Positions 5,911-7,521 of a stretch of 7,521 nt of DNA are shown here, piece by piece. The stretch's first letter is position 1; each line of letters starts with the position of its first letter. The stretch is from NCBI GenBank assembly GCA_027306845.1, contig DAHUYY010000090.1, forward strand, positions 1 to 7,521. Reading direction: 5' to 3'. This DNA comes from Vulcanimicrobiota bacterium (GTDB lineage Bacteria; Vulcanimicrobiota; Vulcanimicrobiia; Vulcanimicrobiales; Vulcanimicrobiaceae). The notes beneath the pieces were generated by a model. That model saw only the letters and a list, made by a program, of their open reading frames with translations, was not told the origin of the DNA and did not search any database. Both the position numbers and the translations under genes were made by a program.

Positions 5911-7041
5911 CTAAGAAGAGCGGCGATTTCCCCACTGCTGGACCGGTCGTTCGAACCAGTAGGTGAGTGCGGTCGCGATCGCTACCGCGAGCAGCATCGC
6001 CGCTATCGTAAATTCGCGCTGCCAGAGCGGGTCGTACTGCGGCGTACCGAGGTATTGGGGGACGTGATAGAAGAGCAGCTCTCGCGCGACCATTTGATGG
6101 TAGAGATAGAGTGCGTAGGAGATCGCACCAAAAAAGACGAGCGGGCGATTGGCGAGCAGCCGCTGAAGCGGGCGCGGCGAGAGCAACGCGCCGAACGCAA
6201 TCGCCGCAAATGAGAGCGCCAAAAGATCGCGATGGGTGGCGCTCCAAACCGCGGCCCACTGATTGGCGAAGCGAAATGCGTAGAGCGACTGGAGCAGTGC
6301 GATCGAGGCGAGGGTTCCGGCGGTGAAGCCGGCGACGCCGACGGTCGATCGCAGAGGCTCGTTCCAGCGAGCGTGCGCTTCGAGAAAAAGCGACGCGGTC
6401 AACATTCCAATGGCGAAGCAACTCAAAAATGCCGGCAGATCTTGGTCGAGGTTGACGATGCCGGCATGCGCGCAACATGCCGCTGCATGGAGGCGCCACG
6501 CCAGCGAGATCGCGACGCTCGCGGCAACGGTCAGCCAGCGCGCGCGGCGGAAGCACCACCACATCAGCGGAAAGATCGCGTAAAACTCGACCTCGACGGC
6601 GAGCGTCCAGAGAACGCCGTTGATCGCCCCCGAGCTCGCCGGGAACCACGTGTGGATGAAGAGGAGGTGGGTGAGCAGATCCGCTGCGACGCCGGCTCCA
6701 CCCTGCCGCGCGGCATAGCCGATAGCGTAGGCGACGGCGATGGAGAGCATGTAGGAAGGAACGATCTTCCAAAAGCGGCGCAGATAAAAATGACGCCAGG
6801 AGGGCGGCGCGCTCCCGGTGAGTGCGGCTCGCGCAAAGGGTAAGGCGATTACCGTGCCGCTGAGAAAAAAGAAGAGGGCGACGCCGACAAAGCCGGTCTC
6901 GGGCAAAAACTCGAGTTGCCGGAGTGGAGCCGGGAGCCACGAGATCTCCCAGACGTGATACCAAAGGACGAGCAGTATGGCGACGCCGCGGAGGCCGTCG
7001 AGAACGTCGAGACGCGGAGGCGGCGCTGCGGGCGGGCGCAA
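5911..7041 (-). CDS. Acyltransferase family 3 (OafA/YrhL-like) integral membrane acyltransferase
   Basis: 376-residue polytopic protein of normal length for AT3 acyltransferases without an extra SGNH domain. Landmarks: LDGLRGVAILLVLWYHV (14-30), including the family R-X10-H pair Arg18/His29; ALFFFLSGTVIALPF (55-69); the conserved arginines and Pro in FYLRRFWKIVPSY (85-97); LWTLAVEVEFYAIFPL (144-159); SYALYLYHQ (308-316); and the closing TYWFERPVQQW (360-370). About ten TM helices are visible. Such enzymes move acetyl or other acyl groups across the inner membrane onto surface glycans, lipids or secreted molecules; the acceptor here is unknown. The only usual start before the conserved N-terminus is TTG at 7041. 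An in-frame TAA lies at 7053-7051, with ATA and ATT between. The AGG at 7057-7055 is 13 nt from TTG, so initiation is weak or leaderless. The gene ends 59 bp before ATG 5851 of the prepilin and may be cotranscribed with it. Confidence 0.92.
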   Translation of the reverse strand: MRPPAAPPPRLDVLDGLRGVAILLVLWYHVWEISWLPAPLRQLEFLPETGFVGVALFFFLSGTVIALPFARAALTGSAPPSWRHFYLRRFWKIVPSYMLSIAVAYAIGYAARQGGAGVAADLLTHLLFIHTWFPASSGAINGVLWTLAVEVEFYAIFPLMWWCFRRARWLTVAASVAISLAWRLHAAACCAHAGIVNLDQDLPAFLSCFAIGMLTASLFLEAHARWNEPLRSTVGVAGFTAGTLASIALLQSLYAFRFANQWAAVWSATHRDLLALSFAAIAFGALLSPRPLQRLLANRPLVFFGAISYALYLYHQMVARELLFYHVPQYLGTPQYDPLWQREFTIAAMLLAVAIATALTYWFERPVQQWGNRRSS

Positions 7042-7058
7042 AATTATGTATTAACCTA

Positions 7059-7088
7059 TTGACACAGAATTGCAGTTTGTATTATGAT
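7059..7088 (+). promoter_or_regulatory. Predicted sigma70-type promoter for the rightward membrane-protein gene
   Basis: A perfect TTGACA -35 box at 7059-7064 and TATGAT (5 of 6 to TATAAT) at 7083-7088 are separated by 18 bp. An overlapping TATTAT at 7080-7085 would give a 15-bp spacer and is less likely. The transcription start would fall near 7095, giving a leader of about 70 nt before GTG 7165. This is the only near-consensus promoter I found in the window. Confidence 0.65.
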
Positions 7089-7146
7089 AGTAACACAATA
7101 AACGAGGTTCGGGTCCGTTCCGTCCCTCGATCCCTCATTCCCTTTT

Positions 7147-7151
7147 AGGAG
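7147..7151 (+). promoter_or_regulatory. Shine-Dalgarno supporting the GTG start at 7165
   Basis: AGGAG at 7147-7151 lies 13 nt before GTG 7165, longer than the usual spacing. No other ATG, GTG or TTG occurs in this frame between the in-frame TAA at 7099-7101 and 7165, so GTG 7165 is the first possible usual start. Confidence 0.5.
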
Positions 7152-7164
7152 CGACGAAAAACGC

Positions 7165-7521
7165 GTGAATATCGAGATCCTTATCGAACGGCACGTCGTC
7201 GCCGCGTTCGCACTTTTTGCGGGCGGTGTGTATGCGATGGCGGCGATTCGTACGCGGCGCTGCGATACGCACTCCTCGTCGGCGCGTGTTGCCTTTGCAA
7301 TCGCTGCGTTTGCAATCGTCGCATTGGTCGAGTTCGGGGCGATCGAACCGGTGATCGGATATTCGCTCTCCGTTCTGGGGATGGTGTCGGTAACGATCGT
7401 CGATCGGCTTCGCTCGGCGCGCCTGCGCCGACGACGTGTAGCCGGGCTTGCACCGCGATCCGCAATCGAGATCGTTCCGGCGCTTTGGATCCTCGTTGCA
7501 CTACTCTCGAGCCTCACCCTC
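7165..7521 (+). CDS. Hypothetical multi-pass membrane protein (3' truncated by window end)
   Basis: An open frame from GTG 7165 to the last base, 119 codons without a stop; it continues beyond the window. I do not recognise the family. The translation is strongly hydrophobic in blocks: helix about 11-29 (VVAAFALFAGGVYAMAAI), about 41-58 (RVAFAIAAFAIVALVEFG), about 62-79 (PVIGYSLSVLGMVSVTIV), then a basic loop (81-91, seven Arg), and a fourth helix beginning near 103 that runs off the end. The Arg-rich loop marks a cytoplasmic side by the positive-inside rule. Support for reality: near-consensus promoter, Shine-Dalgarno, membrane-protein pattern, and codon use like the neighbours. The opposite-strand open frames here give low-complexity Arg/Ser-rich protein and look like shadows. 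Function unknown; the length beyond the window is needed to classify it. Confidence 0.72.
   Translation, partial: MNIEILIERHVVAAFALFAGGVYAMAAIRTRRCDTHSSSARVAFAIAAFAIVALVEFGAIEPVIGYSLSVLGMVSVTIVDRLRSARLRRRRVAGLAPRSAIEIVPALWILVALLSSLTL

Larger units (their letters stand above)
7042..7164. other. AT-rich intergenic region between divergent genes
   Basis: The largest gene-free stretch in the window, 123 bp. Its first 60 bases carry about 15 G/C (25%) against 60-65% in the flanking genes, and the composition returns to GC-rich after about 7103. It separates the acyltransferase TTG start (minus) from the GTG start of the rightward membrane protein. It contains the rightward promoter described separately and presumably the leftward promoter for the acyltransferase, for which I could not find a convincing -35/-10 pair. 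A weak inverted repeat CGAGG/CCTCG (7103-7107 and 7125-7129) lies in the predicted leader of the rightward transcript. No small ORF with support is seen here. Confidence 0.8.

Noticed and set aside
6232..6843. 203-codon plus-strand open frame opposite the acyltransferase
   Set aside because: The product is charged low-complexity sequence lying opposite highly conserved acyltransferase motifs, with no supporting start signals.
7103..7129. CGAGG/CCTCG inverted repeat in the predicted leader as a riboswitch or attenuator
   Set aside because: A single 5-bp stem with a 17-nt loop is not enough, and no known riboswitch core is recognisable.
6924..7148. 74-codon plus-strand open frame reaching into the AT-rich gap
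   Set aside because: It starts inside the acyltransferase, has no ribosome-binding site and runs across the predicted promoter; it has no coherent protein features.
7056..7517. 153-codon minus-strand open frame opposite the last membrane gene
   Set aside because: It is Arg/Ser/Ala-rich and its C-terminus would be encoded by the AT-rich promoter island. The opposite strand has promoter, Shine-Dalgarno and membrane-protein pattern.

Overview
The window is GC-rich (about 60-65% in the coding stretches I sampled) and densely packed with chromosomal genes, most gaps being under 60 bp. A C-terminal fragment with outer-membrane beta-barrel character and a prepilin-type protein suggest a diderm bacterium. 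The overall style (very tight packing, GTG and TTG starts, DUF3311/MctP-like permease, Rid protein) reminds me of uncultivated environmental lineages such as Candidatus Eremiobacterota. That placement is an impression only, because no phylogenetic marker is present. I see no tRNA, rRNA, transposase, CRISPR array, phage gene or origin.

Layout. Positions 1-990 (+) hold the 3' part of a beta-barrel protein. Converging on it with an 8-bp gap is a minus-strand block read from 4008 down to 999: EamA/DMT transporter, DUF3311 small membrane protein, sodium:solute symporter of MctP type, and a RidA-family protein. The last three are joined by 4-nt start/stop overlaps (ATGA, GTGA) and almost certainly form one transcription and translation unit, probably with EamA at its head. 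Divergent from EamA, with only 8 bp between start codons, is an alpha/beta hydrolase (4017-4802, +). It converges with a 6-bp gap on a second minus-strand block read from 7041 down to 4809: an acyltransferase-3 family membrane protein, a prepilin-like protein, and an unrecognised single-TM protein overlapping it by ATGA. Finally, a 123-bp gap (7042-7164), very AT-rich in its first 60 bp, carries a strong-looking sigma70 promoter firing rightward into a previously uncalled, GTG-started multi-pass membrane protein that runs off the window end.

Functional reading. The 4008-999 block looks like a small-molecule transport module: a DMT exporter or permease, a two-part monocarboxylate permease, and a Rid protein lacking the arginine used by classical imine deaminases. 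The 7041-4809 block mixes cell-surface acylation with pilus or secretion pseudopilin parts. Its genes may be cotranscribed without a shared job. The window is mostly ordinary. The points most worth following are the non-canonical RidA coupled to a permease, the prepilin with an ambiguous start and its unrecognised partner, the AT-rich promoter island, and an apparent excess of the octamer GCGATCGC.
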